Shown: positions 33,312 through 44,151, counted from the stretch's first letter. The stretch is DNA of 64,000 bases from Streptomyces sp. HUAS YS2 (GCF_033343995.1 NZ_CP137573.1:4063001-4127000); one strand, 5' to 3'. Notes: generated by a model not told the origin, from the sequence alone. Translations and numbers: made by a program.

Positions 33312-34580
33312 TCAGACCTTCCGGTCCCGTGCGGCGAGCAGTCCCACCACGAGGGCGACCGCGCAGGCGCCGAGGACGAGCAGGATCGGCACGGTCCAGC
33401 TCCCGGTCGCCTGGTGGACGGCGCCGGCCGCCAGCGGGCCGCCCGCGGCCAGCAGATAGCCGACGGTCTGCGCCATCCCCGACAGGCGGGAGGCCGTCGC
33501 CGCGTCGCCGGACCGCAGCACGATCAGGGTCAGCGCCAGGCCGACCGCCCCGCCCTGCCCGACACCGAGGACCGCGGCCCACAGCCACGCCCCCTGAACC
33601 GGGGCGACGAGCAGCCCCGCGTACCCGATCCCGACCATCACGGTCACCAGGGCCACCAGCGGCCGCTGCGAGCGCATCCGCCCGGCCAGCAGCGGGACGC
33701 CGAACGCGCCGGCCACCTGGAGCAGGTTGTTGAAGGCGAAGACGGCGCCGGCCTCCGAGCGGGCCATCCCGCCGTCGGTGAAGATCGTCGGCATCCAGGC
33801 GACCAGCACGTACGTCCACAGTGACTGCAGGCCCATGAACCCGGTGACCTGCCAGGCCAGGGCCGACCGCCACACGTCACGGCCCGCGGCCACGACCGGA
33901 GCGGGCGTGTTCCGCCCGGTACGGCCCCGGGCGACGAGCACCTGCGGCAGCCACGCCACCGCGGCCAGCGCCGCGAGCAGCGACCAGACCGCGAGCGAGG
34001 CCTCCCAGCCGCCGCCGAGCGACTGCTCCAGCGGTACCGAAGCGGCCGCGGCGACGGTCGCGCCGCCGATCATCGCCCCCGTGTAGACCGAGGTCATCGA
34101 GGCGGCCCGGTCCGGGAAGTCGCGCTTGATCAGCCCCGGCATCAGAACGTTCAGCAGGGCGATCGCCGTGCCGACCAGGACCCCGCCGCCGTACAGCGCG
34201 GTCACCGACGGCACGACCCGCAGCAGGATTCCGGCGGCGAGCAGCAACAGGGCGCCGAGCAGGACCGTTTCGGCGCCCAGTTGGCGCGCCAGCCACGGCG
34301 CGACCGCCGCACCCAGGCCGAGGAAGAGCACCGGCACGGACGTCACCAGCGAGGTCGCCGTCGAGGAGAGCCCGAACGACGCGCCGATCTCCCCCACCAG
34401 CGGGGACACGCTCGCCAGCGCGGCCCGCATGTTGAGCGAGGCCAGCACGATCCCGACGAGCAGCAGCGCGGGATGCGCGAGCCCGAGCCGGGCCCGGCGC
34501 ACGCCGACGGCCGCGGGACCGGCCGCGGTGCGTATCCCCGTCGCCTCCGGCTGCGCCACGGTCTCCGTCTCCGCGGTCAT
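33312..34580 (-). CDS. MFS transporter (CynX/NimT-like)
   Basis: 422 residues, 12 predicted membrane segments: LLVGIVLASLNMRAALASVSPLVGEIG at the first, followed by the family's typical GLGAAVAPWLARQLG loop. The CynX/NimT group exports cyanate, nitroimidazoles or related small compounds. The start ATG 34580 overlaps the stop of the GntR gene, so regulator and pump form one operon, with the regulator likely controlling it. Confidence 0.87.
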   Translation of the reverse strand: MTAETETVAQPEATGIRTAAGPAAVGVRRARLGLAHPALLLVGIVLASLNMRAALASVSPLVGEIGASFGLSSTATSLVTSVPVLFLGLGAAVAPWLARQLGAETVLLGALLLLAAGILLRVVPSVTALYGGGVLVGTAIALLNVLMPGLIKRDFPDRAASMTSVYTGAMIGGATVAAAASVPLEQSLGGGWEASLAVWSLLAALAAVAWLPQVLVARGRTGRNTPAPVVAAGRDVWRSALAWQVTGFMGLQSLWTYVLVAWMPTIFTDGGMARSEAGAVFAFNNLLQVAGAFGVPLLAGRMRSQRPLVALVTVMVGIGYAGLLVAPVQGAWLWAAVLGVGQGGAVGLALTLIVLRSGDAATASRLSGMAQTVGYLLAAGGPLAAGAVHQATGSWTVPILLVLGACAVALVVGLLAARDRKV

Positions 34581-35260
34581 CGGGCGTCCCCGCCCGTCAG
34601 TCGCGCGACGGTCTCCATCGGCACCCGCAGCAGCTCGCGCGCCTGCGCCTCGGCGGCCTCAGGGTCCCCCGCCTCGATCGCCCCGGCCAGCGCCTCGTGC
34701 ACGTCGATGTCGACCGGCGGCATCTCCGCGTCGCCGAGCGCCGCCACCAGCACCTCGTGCACCTGCGTGGAGAAGAACCGGTACACCTCGGTGAAGGCCG
34801 CGTTGTGCGTGGCCTCGACGACCGCCATATGGAAGGTCATGTCGGCGTCCGCGTCCCGGTCGCCCTCCTCCCGGAGGGTCGCCAGGGCGGCCCGCAGCCG
34901 GAGCAGGTCGTGGTCGTCGCGACGTACGGCCGCCAGCCGAGCCGCCTCGGCCTCCAGGGCGACCCGGAGCTCCAGCACGTCCAGCGCGCCGGCATGCCGC
35001 ATGCCGCTCAGGACGGCGTGCGGGTCGGCGGTCGACCGGACGAAGGTCCCGTTGCCCTGCCGGGACTCCAGAAGACCGGCGTGGACCAGGACCCGGACGG
35101 CCTCGCGGACGGTGTTGCGGCCCACGTCGAGCTGCTCGGCGAGCTCGTGCTCGGTCGGGATCCGGTCGCCGACCGCCCACTCGCCGCCGGCGAGCTGGGC
35201 GCGTAGCTGCTCCACCACCGAGTCCACCAGCGAGACCCGCCCCGCCGCCTTCAGTGCCAT
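34577..35260 (-). CDS. GntR/FadR-family transcriptional regulator
   Basis: 227 residues. The GntR HTH (about 8-75) contains GDRIPTEHELAEQLDVGRNTVREAVRVLVHAGLLESRQGNGTFV. An FCD effector domain follows (about 90-215) with the metal-binding Asp/His pattern (DADMTFHMAVVEATHN). FCD regulators sense carboxylic acids. ATG 35260 with GGGAGTGGGA. Its stop overlaps the MFS start by 4 bp. Confidence 0.88.
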   Translation of the reverse strand: MALKAAGRVSLVDSVVEQLRAQLAGGEWAVGDRIPTEHELAEQLDVGRNTVREAVRVLVHAGLLESRQGNGTFVRSTADPHAVLSGMRHAGALDVLELRVALEAEAARLAAVRRDDHDLLRLRAALATLREEGDRDADADMTFHMAVVEATHNAAFTEVYRFFSTQVHEVLVAALGDAEMPPVDIDVHEALAGAIEAGDPEAAEAQARELLRVPMETVARLTGGDAR

Positions 35261-35393
35261 TCCCACTCCCTGTTCGCCCGGTTGCCCAGTCATCCTACAA
35301 GTGACGCCGGTCGCTCTCCCGAACGGCCCGGACCGGCCGGGATTACTGTGGGCGGGTACGCGGACACGAACATCACCACTTCGGGAGTCAGCC

Positions 35394-36797
<1,404 letters not shown>

Positions 36798-36816
36798 CGC
36801 ACGCGAGATCGGCCGT

Positions 36817-36853
36817 GTTCGACCGCCGGCGATTTAATCGTTGGCGGTCGAAC
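36817..36853 (+). terminator. lpdA terminator, 17-bp stem
   Basis: GTTCGACCGCC (36817-36827) pairs with GGCGGTCGAAC (36843-36853). The inner GGCGAT/ATCGTT continues the stem with two G.U pairs and leaves a 3-nt loop. A small second hairpin (GCCCTTCGGGC) follows directly at 36854-36864. Confidence 0.8.
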
Positions 36854-37041
36854 GCCCTTCGGGCACAAACTGGTTGGGCGGGATCGACCCGCGGCACCAC
36901 CGGACCGGGGAGGAGCGAGACGTTGACCGAGGAGAGTACGAGTCCGTCGAGCTCCCTGCCGAGCGGCGCTTCCTGAGCCGGAGCGCCGCCGGGGCGGTCG
37001 CTTCGAGCGCGCGGATCCCAACCGCGCGGACCGCCCCTCCC

Positions 37042-37127
<86 letters not shown>

Positions 37128-37184
37128 CACAGCACCACCCTCCCGGCCGGGCCGGGACCTCCCGGCCGGGCCGGGACCTCCCGG

Positions 37185-37997
37185 CTAGGCCGGGAGCAGC
37201 GGCTCCAGGTAGGCCGCGATGCCGTCGTCCTCGTTCGAGGCCGTGACGTCGTCCGCGACCGCCTTGAGGGCGTCGTGCGCGTTCGCCATCGCCACGCTGC
37301 GCGCCGCCCAGGCGAACATCGGGATGTCGTTCGGCATGTCGCCGAAGGCGAGCGTGTCCGCCGCCTTCAGACCCAGCCGGCGCGCCGCGAGCGACAGACC
37401 CGTCGCCTTGCTCAGGCCGAGCGGCAGGATCTCCACTATCCGCGGGCCCGCCACCACGACGTCGACCAGACCGCCCACGGTCCGGCGCGCGGCCGCGGCC
37501 AGCTCGTCGTCGGTGAGCGTGGCGTGCTGCACGTACAGCTTGTTCAGCGGCGCCGCCCAGAGCTCCGCCGGGTCGTCCAGCGGCACGACCGGCAGCGGAC
37601 CGTCCTGGACCATGTAGTCCGGGCTCACCAGCACCTCGCCGTCGAGTCCGTCCCGGCTCGCGGCCAGCGCCAGCGGTCCGACCTCGGCCTCCAGCTTGGA
37701 CAGCGCGAGCCCGGCCAGCTGCCGGTCCAGCGTCACCGACGTCAGCAGCCGGTGCTCGCCCGCGTGGTACACCTGCGCACCCTGCCCGCAGACCGCGAGC
37801 CCCTCGTAGCCGAGGTCGTCGAGGATGTGCCGGGTCCACGGCACGGACCGGCCGGTGACGACGATGTGCGCCGCCCCGGCCGCCGTGGCGGCGGCCAGAG
37901 CGTCACGCGTACGGTCCGAGACGGACTCGTCGGCCCGCAGCAGCGTGCCGTCGAGGTCCGTCGCGATCAGGCGGTACGGGAAGGCGCCGGTGCTCAC
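37185..37997 (-). CDS. Cof-type HAD hydrolase
   Basis: 270 residues, HAD class IIB: LIATDLDGTLLRADE, IVVTGRS, K in GLSKATGL and LAFGDMPNDIPMF. A paralogue of the protein at 22661-23509. The GTG start at 37997 overlaps the serS stop by 4 bp (GTGA), so it is coupled to serS, a linkage kept across Streptomyces as far as I recall. The substrate is unknown; phosphatase action on a sugar or nucleotide is likely. Confidence 0.86.
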   Translation of the reverse strand: MSTGAFPYRLIATDLDGTLLRADESVSDRTRDALAAATAAGAAHIVVTGRSVPWTRHILDDLGYEGLAVCGQGAQVYHAGEHRLLTSVTLDRQLAGLALSKLEAEVGPLALAASRDGLDGEVLVSPDYMVQDGPLPVVPLDDPAELWAAPLNKLYVQHATLTDDELAAAARRTVGGLVDVVVAGPRIVEILPLGLSKATGLSLAARRLGLKAADTLAFGDMPNDIPMFAWAARSVAMANAHDALKAVADDVTASNEDDGIAAYLEPLLPA

Positions 37998-39271
37998 TTG
38001 GAGATCGGCTCCAGGACCTCGCGCCCGCCCAGGTACGGCCGGAGCATCTCCGGGACGCGCACCGAACCGTCCGCCAGCTGGTGGTTCTCCAGGATGGCCA
38101 CGATCGTCCGCGGGACGGCGCACAGCGTGCCGTTCAGCGTCGCCAGCGGCTGCACCTTCTTGCCGTCGCGCATCCGTACGGAGAGCCGGCGGGCCTGGAA
38201 GCCGTCGCAGTTGGAGGCGGAGGTCAGCTCGCGGTACTTGCCCTGCGTCGGGATCCACGCCTCGCAGTCGTACTTGCGCGAGGCCGAGGCGCCCAGGTCG
38301 CCGGTTGCCACGTCGATCACCTGGAACGGCAGCTCCAGGCCGGTGAGCCACTGCTTCTCCCAGTCGAGGAGTCGCTTGTGCTCGGCCTCGGCGTCCTCCG
38401 GCGCGACGTACGAGAACATCTCGACCTTGTCGAACTGGTGGACCCGGAAGATGCCTCGGGTGTCCTTGCCGTAGGTACCGGCCTCGCGGCGGAAGCAGGG
38501 CGAGAAGCCCGCGTACCGCAGCGGGAGCTTGTCCGCGTCGATGATCTCGTCCATGTGGTACGCCGCGAGGGGGACCTCGGACGTGCCGACGAGGTAGTAG
38601 TCGTCCTTCTCCAGGTGGTACACGTTCTCCGCGGCCTGGCCGAGGAATCCGGTGCCCTCCATGGCCTTCGGGCGGACCAGCGCGGGCGTCAGCATCGGGA
38701 TGAACCCGGCCTCCGTCGCCTGCGCGATCGCCGCGTTGACCAGGGCCAGCTCGAGCAGCGCGCCGATGCCGGTCAGGTAGTAGAAGCGCGAGCCGGAGAC
38801 CTTCGCGCCGCGCTCGACGTCGATGGCGCCGAGCGCCTCGCCGAGCTCCAGGTGGTCCTTGGGCTCGAAGCCCTCGGCGGCGAAGTCGCGGATGGTGCCG
38901 TGCGTCTCGAGGACGACGAAGTCCTCCTCGCCGCCGACCGGGACGTCCGCGTGGACGATGTTGCCGAGCCGGAGCAGCAGCCGACGGGTTTCGTCGTCGG
39001 CGTCGTTCTGCTCGGCCTCGGCGGCCTTGACGTCGGTCTTGAGCTGCTCGGCCTTCTGCAGGAGCGTGGCGCGCTCCTCCGGGGTGGCCTTGGGGATCAG
39101 CTTTCCGAGCGACTTCTGCTCGGAACGCAGTTCGTCGAAGCGGACGCCGGACGACCTGCGCCGTTCATCGGCGGAGAGCAGGGCGTCGACGAGTTCGACG
39201 TCCTCTCCACGGGCGCGCTGGGAGGCGCGAACACGGTCGGGGTCCTCACGGAGCAGGCGAAGGTCAATCAC
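37994..39271 (-). CDS. serS: seryl-tRNA synthetase
   Basis: 425 residues. The N-terminal tRNA-binding coiled coil (about 30-105, SVRFDELRSEQKSLG to LLLRLGNIVH) is followed by the class II catalytic core with motif 2 (FRREAGTYGKDTRGIFRVHQFDKVE) and motif 3 (NGTLCAVPRTIVAILENHQ). It charges tRNA-Ser. The DnaA-box-rich gap lies directly upstream of its start. A serine tRNA gene lies 870 bp beyond its 3' end. Confidence 0.95.
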   Translation of the reverse strand: MIDLRLLREDPDRVRASQRARGEDVELVDALLSADERRRSSGVRFDELRSEQKSLGKLIPKATPEERATLLQKAEQLKTDVKAAEAEQNDADDETRRLLLRLGNIVHADVPVGGEEDFVVLETHGTIRDFAAEGFEPKDHLELGEALGAIDVERGAKVSGSRFYYLTGIGALLELALVNAAIAQATEAGFIPMLTPALVRPKAMEGTGFLGQAAENVYHLEKDDYYLVGTSEVPLAAYHMDEIIDADKLPLRYAGFSPCFRREAGTYGKDTRGIFRVHQFDKVEMFSYVAPEDAEAEHKRLLDWEKQWLTGLELPFQVIDVATGDLGASASRKYDCEAWIPTQGKYRELTSASNCDGFQARRLSVRMRDGKKVQPLATLNGTLCAVPRTIVAILENHQLADGSVRVPEMLRPYLGGREVLEPISK

Positions 39272-39819
39272 CCCACCAGGCTACCGGTGCGGGCTCGGGC
39301 GACCCCACCCGATATGGCTTTGCGTGTCGGTTTGCCCTAATTGCAACTATTGGGAAACTCTCCGTATTCGCCTTTGAGGAGTGGTGAGTAGTGGTGATCA
39401 ATTCACTTCTCCACAGGGGGCGGCGCTCAGGTCTCTTTATCCACAGGCTGTGCGGAAGATCTGTGGATCACGAAGGGGATCTTGGGGATTCCCGGACGCG
39501 CGCCTGGGAATTCCTAGATCAAACCTGTTTCGGGCACTCCTTCGAGTGGGAATTGCTCGCTCTAAAGAGTTGATCGACGGAATGAGACTGACACGGGATG
39601 GACTGCCGCACTGTGGGTGGGTGTGGAGTGACTGGGGCGATTTGTCGACCGTGTCGGGCTGTCGTGTCGACTTGTCCCCAGGCTGGACCTCTCCCCTGTG
39701 GATAACTTTGCGGGTGGTGGAAAAATATGCAGGTAGGACTGCGTGTGCGCGTCTGTGGATGAACGGATGCCGCACCCCGGCCGACGGGGCACGATCGGGT
39801 CAGGCCGACGCCCCTCGCG
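39272..39819. promoter_or_regulatory. DnaA-box-rich intergenic region between serS and pheA
   Basis: 548 bp without a supported gene and less GC-rich than its surroundings. DnaA-box-like sites are TTCTCCACA (39407), TTATCCACA (39437), TGTGGATCA reversed (39462), TTGTCCCCA (39672), TGTGGATAA reversed (39697, equal to TTATCCACA) and TGTGGATGA reversed (39754). An AT-rich GGAAAAATATGC run lies at about 39719-39730. The site pattern fits a DnaA-binding locus, perhaps for titration, or DnaA control of serS. No RNA gene is recognised. Confidence 0.6.
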
Positions 39820-40755
39820 TCAGGCCCGCCCGTCCTGGGCCCGAGCCAGCCAGTCGGAGGCAGTCATGAAGTCCTCGTCGGACGTCCCGGTCCGCAGCGG
39901 TCGCACGTCCTCCACCGCCACACCCGCCCGCGGGTACGAGCCGAGGAAGCGGACGTTGGGGCAGATCCGCTTCAGGCCCATGAGCGCCTCGCCCACGCGC
40001 CGGTCAGCGATATGCCCCTCGGCGTCCACCGCGAAGCAGTAGTTGCCGATGCCCGCGCCGGTCGGGCGGGACTGGATCAGCATCAGGTTCACGCCCCGCA
40101 CGGCGAACTCCTGCAGGAGTTCGAGCAGCGCGCCCGGGTGGTCGTCGCCCAGCCACAGCACCACCGAGGTCTTGTCCGCACCCGTCGGCGCCGCCGGCCG
40201 GGCGGGCCGGCCCACCAGGACGAACCGGGTCTCGGCGTTCTCCGCGTCGTGGATCTCGGTGACGAGGGCCTCCAGGCCGTACGTCGCCGCCGCGAACTCG
40301 CCCGCGAAGGCGGCGTCGAACCGGCCCTCCTGGACCAGCCGCGCCCCGTCCGCGTTGGACGCCGCCGACTCCCACACGGCGTCCGGCAGGTTAGCCCGCA
40401 GCCACTTGCGGACCTGCGGCTGCGCCACCGGGTGCCCGGTGACGGTCTTGACCTCGGACAGCTTGGTCCCGGGCCGGACGAGCAGGGCGAACGCGATCGG
40501 CAGCACCACTTCGCGGTAGATCATCAGCGGCGTGCCGGAGGCGAGCTCGTCGAGGGTCGCGGTCACCCCGCCCTCCACCGAGTTCTCGATCGGTACGAGG
40601 GCGGCGGCGGCCTCCCCGTTGCGCACCGCGTCCAGCGCGGCGGGCACGGAGACCATCGGGACGAGCTCCCGGGTCGCCGCCTCGGGCAGCGTCCGCAGCG
40701 CGGCCTCCGTGAAGGTGCCTTCGGGGCCGAGATACGTGTACCGGGTGGCTGACAT
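39820..40755 (-). CDS. pheA: prephenate dehydratase
   Basis: 311 residues. Prephenate dehydratase domain (about 3-185): YLGPEGTFTEAAL, VPIENSVEGGVTATLDEL and the catalytic TR region, which reads ETRFVLVGR. An ACT regulatory domain follows (about 200-280) with HPGALLELLQEFAVRGVNLMLIQSRP, which binds phenylalanine for feedback control. It turns prephenate into phenylpyruvate, which a HisC/Pat-type aminotransferase (candidate at 11558) could aminate. No chorismate mutase domain. ATG 40755. Confidence 0.93.
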   Translation of the reverse strand: MSATRYTYLGPEGTFTEAALRTLPEAATRELVPMVSVPAALDAVRNGEAAAALVPIENSVEGGVTATLDELASGTPLMIYREVVLPIAFALLVRPGTKLSEVKTVTGHPVAQPQVRKWLRANLPDAVWESAASNADGARLVQEGRFDAAFAGEFAAATYGLEALVTEIHDAENAETRFVLVGRPARPAAPTGADKTSVVLWLGDDHPGALLELLQEFAVRGVNLMLIQSRPTGAGIGNYCFAVDAEGHIADRRVGEALMGLKRICPNVRFLGSYPRAGVAVEDVRPLRTGTSDEDFMTASDWLARAQDGRA

Positions 40756-40783
40756 ATTGGTCACCCTAATGGCAGCGGGGAGG

Positions 40784-42076
40784 CTACGACTCCAGAAGCC
40801 GCTGGCCCACGTACTCACCCTTCGCAGGCCCGCCGGGGACGGCGAACAGGCCGCTCGCCTCATGACGCAGGAAGGGGGAGAGGGCGTCACCGCGGTCGAG
40901 CTTGCGCTGGACCGGTACGAAGCCCTTGAGCGGGTCGGCCTGCCAGCAGACGAAGAGGAGACCGGCGTCCGGGGTGCCGTCCGGGGCGATTCCGTCGTGG
41001 AAGGAGAACGGGCGTCGCAGCATTGCCGCACCGCCGTTCTGTTCGGGGGCGGAGATGCGGGCGTGGGCATTGTCGGGGATGACGAGCTTGCCGTCGGGGC
41101 CGAACTTGTCCAGGTCGAGCGGAGTGGTCTCGGTGCCGCCGGTGAGCGGGGCGCCGTCCGACTTCCGCCGCCCGATGACCTGCTCCTGCTTCGCCAGGGA
41201 CAACTGCTCCCAGTCGTCGAGCAGCATCCGGATCCGGCGCACGACCGCGTACGAGCCGCCGGCCATCCAGGGCTGCGGCCCGCCGGAGGGGACGAAGATC
41301 CGCCGGTCGAAGTCGGGGTCGGTGCGCTTGGGGTTGTTGGTGCCGTCGACCTGGCCCATCAGGTTGCGCGCGGTCATGGGCCGGGCGGTGGCGCCGGGGG
41401 AGCGGTTGAAGCCGTTCATCTGCCAGCGGACCTTGGCCGCGGGGCCGGCGTCCTTCTGGAGCGCGCGAAGGGCGTGGAAGGCGACGAGGGCGTCGTCCGC
41501 GCCGATCTGGACCCAGAGGTCGCCCTCGGAGCGCTTCGGGTCGAGGGCGTCGGAGGAGAAGGGAGGCAGGGGGTCGAGTTCGGCGGGCCGCCGGGCGGTG
41601 AGGCCGGTGCGGTCGAAGAAGGTACGTCCGAAGCCGAAGGTGACGGTCAGGGAGGAGGGTCCGGCATCGCGGGCGATGCCGGTGTCGGTGGCGGGCGCGC
41701 GGCCGGCCATGAGGTCGGCGGCGGTTGCGGACCAGCGGCGCAGCAGGGCGGCGGCCTCCTTGCGGCCGGCGCCGGGGGCGAGGTCGAAGGCGATCAGGTG
41801 GCCGCGGGACTGGAGAGGAGTGGTGATGCCCGCCTGATGTTTCCCGTGAAACATCGCCTCGGTCGAGCCCACGGTGGTCAGCGCGGGTGACGAACCGGAT
41901 CCGGAGTCCGGGCCGGAGGCGGCCGCGTACACCCCGACGCCGCCGGCGGCGCCGAGGGCGAGGCCGGTCGCGCCGGCGGCGCCGACCGTGCCCAGGAGAC
42001 GGCGGCGGGAGATGTCGGGCCGGTCGTCGGGGGCGGTGCCGGGTCCGTCCGGGGTGGGGCCGGGTTGTGCAGTCAC
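40784..42076 (-). CDS. dtpA: Tat-exported dye-decolorizing peroxidase (EfeB/DtpA type)
   Basis: 430 residues. Twin-arginine signal (SRRRLLGTVGAAGATGLALG), then a DyP peroxidase fold with the GQVDGTNNP motif (distal Asp), the proximal haem His in DNAHARISAP and Arg in MLRRPFSFHDG. In S. lividans the homologue DtpA is cofactored outside the membrane and works with the copper oxidase GlxA in glycan formation at hyphal tips. It is the last gene of the copper cluster here, 3 bp after copCD, which supports that role over iron uptake. A parS-like site encodes the MFHGKH stretch. Confidence 0.88.
   Translation of the reverse strand: MTAQPGPTPDGPGTAPDDRPDISRRRLLGTVGAAGATGLALGAAGGVGVYAAASGPDSGSGSSPALTTVGSTEAMFHGKHQAGITTPLQSRGHLIAFDLAPGAGRKEAAALLRRWSATAADLMAGRAPATDTGIARDAGPSSLTVTFGFGRTFFDRTGLTARRPAELDPLPPFSSDALDPKRSEGDLWVQIGADDALVAFHALRALQKDAGPAAKVRWQMNGFNRSPGATARPMTARNLMGQVDGTNNPKRTDPDFDRRIFVPSGGPQPWMAGGSYAVVRRIRMLLDDWEQLSLAKQEQVIGRRKSDGAPLTGGTETTPLDLDKFGPDGKLVIPDNAHARISAPEQNGGAAMLRRPFSFHDGIAPDGTPDAGLLFVCWQADPLKGFVPVQRKLDRGDALSPFLRHEASGLFAVPGGPAKGEYVGQRLLES
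41839..41852. promoter_or_regulatory. degenerate parS site inside dtpA
   Basis: GTTTCCCGTGAAAC on the plus strand (GTTTCACGGGAAAC on the coding strand), one mismatch from parS GTTTCACGTGAAAC. It is embedded in coding sequence. Single-mismatch parS variants occur in Streptomyces; binding here is unproven. Confidence 0.55.
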
Positions 42077-42079
42077 GGG

Positions 42080-44131
42080 TCAGCCGATCTTCACGGTCTT
42101 GTCGATGGTGGTCTGGTCGATGTCGGAGGTGCGGACCGTCACTTGGATCAGCCACTCGCCGGGCATCGGGATCTGGACGCCGCTCGCGCTCCAGTGGCCG
42201 GTCTGGATCCGGTCGGGGGTGACGGGCAGCGGCCCGATCTCCTTGGCCTTCAGGGTGAAGGCGACCTTGATCTCCGGGACGTCGAGGGGACGCCCGTTGG
42301 GGCGGTCGACGAAGAGGTGGAGGGCGTTGGCGCCGGAGCGGCCGGGGTCGAGGCTGAGCCGCACGGTCCCCTTGCCGTCGACGCCGCCGGTGTCGAAGGG
42401 CAGCCGGATGTCGACGGGCCGGTCGGGCACGGCGGTGGAGCCGGCCGTGGACCGGGTGCGGCCGGCCTCCTCCTCGGTGCGGCCGGGCTCGGTGGAGGTG
42501 AGGACGGTGGTGACGGCGAGCAGGACGACGGCGACGGCGGCCTCTGCGAGGACGGAGCGGCGCAGCCCGGTCCGTTCGGGGTCAGCGTTCCGGCGCCGCT
42601 TCTCGCGGGCGGTGGCCATGGCGGCGCGCTGACGCGCGAGCTGCGCGACGCGCACGGGGTCCGCGGGGACGGAGGTGTCGGGGACGGTGCCGGTGTCGGG
42701 CACGGTGACGTGCTCGCGGACCTCGGCCTCGTCGGACTCTTCCGCCCCGTCGACCGCCTCGGCCTCGTCGGACTCGACGGCCGCCTCCACCTCGACGGCC
42801 GCCTCCACCTCGTCGACCGCCTCGGTCTCGGCCTCGTCCGTCTTCTCCGGCTCTTCCGGCTCGGTCTCCGGCTCCGCCGGTGCCTCGGTGGGTTCGGTGA
42901 GCCTGGCGGTCCACCTGCGGGAGATCCAGGCGATGCCGACGAGGACGGCCACCAGGCCGACCTTGAGCAGCAACAGCTGCCCGTACGCGGTGTCGGTCAG
43001 CGCGGACCAGGAGCCGACCTGCCGCCAGGACTGGTACAGCCCGGTTGCGGCGAGGACGACGACGGAGCCGAAGGCGACGCGGGAGAACCGCCGGACGGCG
43101 GTGCGCCCGATGTCGGGGGAGCGGTACAGCGCGACGAGAAGGGCGGTGAGACCGCCGAGCCAGGCGGCGACGGCGAGGAGGTGCAGGATGTCGACGGGCA
43201 TCGCGATGCCCGGCTGGAGACCGGTGGAGGCGTGCTCGGCGAGCGCCCAGGTGCCCGCGATGCCGGCGGCCACCACGGTGCCGCCGAGGGCGAGTCCGAA
43301 GGTGAGGTCCTTGCGCTCCTTCTCGTCCGTGCGCTTGGTGTACGCGCCGAACAGCACGGCGACGAAGAGCGCGGCCGCGCCGAGCAGCATCAGCCGGGAG
43401 ATGAGGGCGGCGCCGGTCTTCGTCTCCAGGACGGCCTTCAGGCCGCCCAGGTCGAAGGCGTCGGCGAGTTCGCCGGAGCCGGTGTAGGGGTTGCGCAGCA
43501 GGAGCATCGCGAGGGTGGCCGCGGTGAGCGTGAGCCAGCCGCGGACGACGAGCCGCTGCACGGGGCGGACGGTCGCGCCGCGCGGCCAGCAGGCGAGCAC
43601 GAAGGCCGCGCCGCCGACGAGGACGGCGAAGCCGGCGTACGCGAGGTAGCGGGCGATGCCGTAGAGCACGCCGACGGGTCCGCCGCCCGCCTCGCGGTCG
43701 GGGAGGGAGACGCTTGTCGTGGAGGGAGCGCCGATGGAGAAGGTGAAGGCCCCGGAGATGGGGTGGCTGTCGGCGGAGACGGTCTGCCAGGCGACGGTGT
43801 ACGTGCCTTCGGGCAGGCCGGCGCGCAGGCCGACGCCGTACCGGACGAGGGCGCCGCTGCACAGATCGCGGATCTCGCCGGTGTCGATCCGCTTGCCCGC
43901 CGGGTCGAGGACCCGGATCGAGTCGTCGCTCATGGCGACCTGCTCGGAGAAGGTCAGGTTGACCTCCTTGGGGGCGGTGGCGACCACCGCCCCGTCCTTG
44001 GGGTCGCTGCCGGTGAGTGCGGCGTGCGCGGACGCCGGTGCGGCGCCGGCGAGCAGGGCGCCCAGGAGTGTGGCGGCGACGAGGAGCAGCCGGGTGAGGG
44101 CGGCTCCGAGGCGCGGGGCGGTGGTCGTCAT
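42080..44131 (-). CDS. CopC-CopD fused copper resistance / uptake membrane protein
   Basis: 683 residues. Signal peptide (about 1-34), then a CopC-type domain (HAALTGSDPKDGAVVATAPKEVNLTFSE, His for copper, about 35-125). About eight CopD membrane segments (about 150-420) follow, then a long acidic disordered stretch (about 430-510, Glu/Ala-rich), one more membrane segment and a C-terminal beta domain. CopCD moves or stores copper at the membrane. It lies between ecuC and dtpA in a leftward operon. The acidic insert is a striking low-complexity region. Confidence 0.87.
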   Translation of the reverse strand: MTTTAPRLGAALTRLLLVAATLLGALLAGAAPASAHAALTGSDPKDGAVVATAPKEVNLTFSEQVAMSDDSIRVLDPAGKRIDTGEIRDLCSGALVRYGVGLRAGLPEGTYTVAWQTVSADSHPISGAFTFSIGAPSTTSVSLPDREAGGGPVGVLYGIARYLAYAGFAVLVGGAAFVLACWPRGATVRPVQRLVVRGWLTLTAATLAMLLLRNPYTGSGELADAFDLGGLKAVLETKTGAALISRLMLLGAAALFVAVLFGAYTKRTDEKERKDLTFGLALGGTVVAAGIAGTWALAEHASTGLQPGIAMPVDILHLLAVAAWLGGLTALLVALYRSPDIGRTAVRRFSRVAFGSVVVLAATGLYQSWRQVGSWSALTDTAYGQLLLLKVGLVAVLVGIAWISRRWTARLTEPTEAPAEPETEPEEPEKTDEAETEAVDEVEAAVEVEAAVESDEAEAVDGAEESDEAEVREHVTVPDTGTVPDTSVPADPVRVAQLARQRAAMATAREKRRRNADPERTGLRRSVLAEAAVAVVLLAVTTVLTSTEPGRTEEEAGRTRSTAGSTAVPDRPVDIRLPFDTGGVDGKGTVRLSLDPGRSGANALHLFVDRPNGRPLDVPEIKVAFTLKAKEIGPLPVTPDRIQTGHWSASGVQIPMPGEWLIQVTVRTSDIDQTTIDKTVKIG

Positions 44132-44151
44132 AGGTGTGTCCCTCAGCCAGC

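Noticed and set aside
36901..36976. Short 17-codon frame with a GGAGGAG ribosome site after lpdA (TTG start)
   Set aside because: Low-complexity Ser/Pro sequence and no relatives known to me; probably chance.
40784..42076. Reading the DyP peroxidase as an iron-uptake EfeB
   Set aside because: No EfeU or EfeO gene is adjacent. It closes a copper cluster with ecuC, sco and copCD, which fits DtpA better.
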